A program made the position numbers and the translations under genes. This document shows positions 44,112-44,744 of a DNA stretch of 44,744 nucleotides, in pieces. A model generated the notes under the pieces. The model saw only the letters and a list, made by a program, of their open reading frames with translations, did not search any database and was not told where the DNA came from. The stretch comes from Marisediminitalea alba (GTDB taxonomy: Bacteria > Pseudomonadota > Gammaproteobacteria > Enterobacterales > Alteromonadaceae), in NCBI RefSeq assembly GCF_002993365.1, contig NZ_PVNP01000117.1:1-44744 (forward strand), written 5' to 3'. Each line of letters starts with the position of its first letter. Position 1 is the first letter of the stretch.

Positions 44112-44744
44112 GGCTATGTTCGGATTAACTGTTGTTGAATCGAAAAGAGCCTGTTTCCGTTAAGGTTTTCTGGGTTATCCATAAACCTGAACCAACCAAG
44201 GTAATGTTCTAGGTATTTTGTGGCTACTCCGTGAAACCGTTTTATCCACGCTTTCAGACGACTGTGATAGGCGTTAACATTCTGAATATGAAAGACTTTA
44301 TCTATCACCTTAACACCTCCCGCCACGTCTAAGCGCTTGTGTATTAAATCATTTTTCTCAGAAAGAGCTATGTAGGGCTTATATCCATCACTACATAACA
44401 CACTGTCTTTCTCTAATTTTCCTGCTAGCTCCTGATGCAGAGTTGCCGATGTAACACTTGGCACAACGGCCTCATACGTATTCTTGGCTCTGTCTCTGAC
44501 CGTTAAAACGGGCACCCAGTCATCTTTTGAACGCCCTCGTTTTTTCGCTTTCATCCCTCTTTTGCGGGGCTGACGAGTCATACGTTTTGAGCCTTTCTCT
44601 GAGTAGGGAAAAAGTGTTTCGTCAGCCTCGATAATACCTTCTAGTTTGCTCGCTTTCAGTGCTGATGGTAGCGCTAGGAATCGATGCCGCCACCTGAACG
44701 ATGTTTCAAGGTGGAGACCACATTCTTCGGCACATTTACGCAAT
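44112..44744 (-). mobile_element. Partial IS1595-family insertion sequence (ISSod11-like), right copy
   Basis: The element begins with the inverted repeat GGCTATGTTC at 44112-44121, the mirror of the repeat at 257-266, and runs off the right edge. The transposase stop codon lies inside the repeat, as is usual in compact IS elements. It has the same orientation as the left copy. The flanking bases (tttaataa) differ from those of the left copy. Confidence 0.88.
44114..44744 (-). CDS. IS1595-family transposase, C-terminal part (cut by window edge)
   Basis: The visible 209 residues hold the DDE-type (ISXO2-like) catalytic domain: ETSFRWRHRFLALPSALKA, EADETLFPYSEKGSKR with the first acidic residue, VLCSDGYKPYIALSEK with the second, and the diagnostic end NVNAYHSRLKAWIKRFHGVA followed by TKYLEHYLGWFRFMD. 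The N-terminal zinc-ribbon part lies beyond the right edge. The fragment at 1-206 shows what that part looks like in the other copy. The reading frame is open and seems functional over the visible length. Confidence 0.9.
   Translation of the reverse strand, partial: LRKCAEECGLHLETSFRWRHRFLALPSALKASKLEGIIEADETLFPYSEKGSKRMTRQPRKRGMKAKKRGRSKDDWVPVLTVRDRAKNTYEAVVPSVTSATLHQELAGKLEKDSVLCSDGYKPYIALSEKNDLIHKRLDVAGGVKVIDKVFHIQNVNAYHSRLKAWIKRFHGVATKYLEHYLGWFRFMDNPENLNGNRLFSIQQQLIRT

Noticed and set aside
1..44744. CRISPR arrays, tRNA and rRNA genes
   Set aside because: No regularly spaced repeats, tRNA cloverleaf signatures or rRNA segments were seen on either strand by eye.

Overview
The window looks like a chromosomal segment of a marine gammaproteobacterium, most likely in the Alteromonadales (Alteromonas or a relative). 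This is inferred from the gene set: a KefF/KefC pair, a YbiT-type ABC-F protein, hexameric NADP-type glutamate dehydrogenase, a HopJ-family protein, a PEP-CTERM-like protein, a GH13 sucrose phosphorylase, a secreted GH2 enzyme, and HDOD, HD-GYP and GGDEF signalling proteins. Both ends lie inside copies of one IS1595-family (ISSod11-like) insertion sequence. The copies have matching terminal inverted repeats and the same orientation.

Region 1 (1-10.4 kb) runs from the left IS fragment through kefF-kefC (glutathione-gated K+ efflux), a lone periplasmic binding protein, a divergent AraC regulator/acyl-CoA ligase pair, a WYL-domain regulator of BrxR/CapW type without a defence operon, an anchored amidohydrolase, and a membrane-embedded AraC regulator. 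Region 2 (10.4-13.1 kb) is gene-poor. It holds a cruciform, two tiny ORFs with good ribosome binding sites, a PEP-CTERM-like exported protein behind a sigma-54 type promoter, a broken response regulator, and a 49-residue small protein.

Region 3 (13.1-24.4 kb) carries a GST/LysR divergent pair with a UDG-family protein coupled to the LysR gene, a PAS-HD-GYP c-di-GMP phosphodiesterase, an S41 lipoprotein peptidase, an ABC-F ATPase, and an adaptor/RND efflux operon whose pump gene is split by a -1 frameshift. Region 4 (24.5-33.2 kb) is metabolic: sucrose phosphorylase behind a perfect palindromic operator, a secreted GH2 glycosidase, a second lone binding protein, HopJ, a zinc alcohol dehydrogenase and gdhA.

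Region 5 (33.3-44.7 kb) has a large beta-propeller/Y_Y_Y/GGDEF sensor. It is followed by a cluster of three broken genes: a GT2 with an apparent internal deletion, a MerR regulator, and a truncated Old Yellow Enzyme. A MerR-type promoter with a 19-bp spacer is still intact there. Next come an outer-membrane phospholipase A, an orphan contractile-tail sheath protein, an Orn/Lys/Arg-type decarboxylase, an HDOD protein, and the right IS copy, which begins three bases after the HDOD stop codon.

No rRNA, tRNA, CRISPR array or complete prophage was seen. The items most worth following up are the orphan sheath gene, the sigma-54/PEP-CTERM unit with neighbouring microORFs, the decayed MerR/OYE pair with its surviving promoter, the split RND gene, and the orphan BrxR-like regulator.
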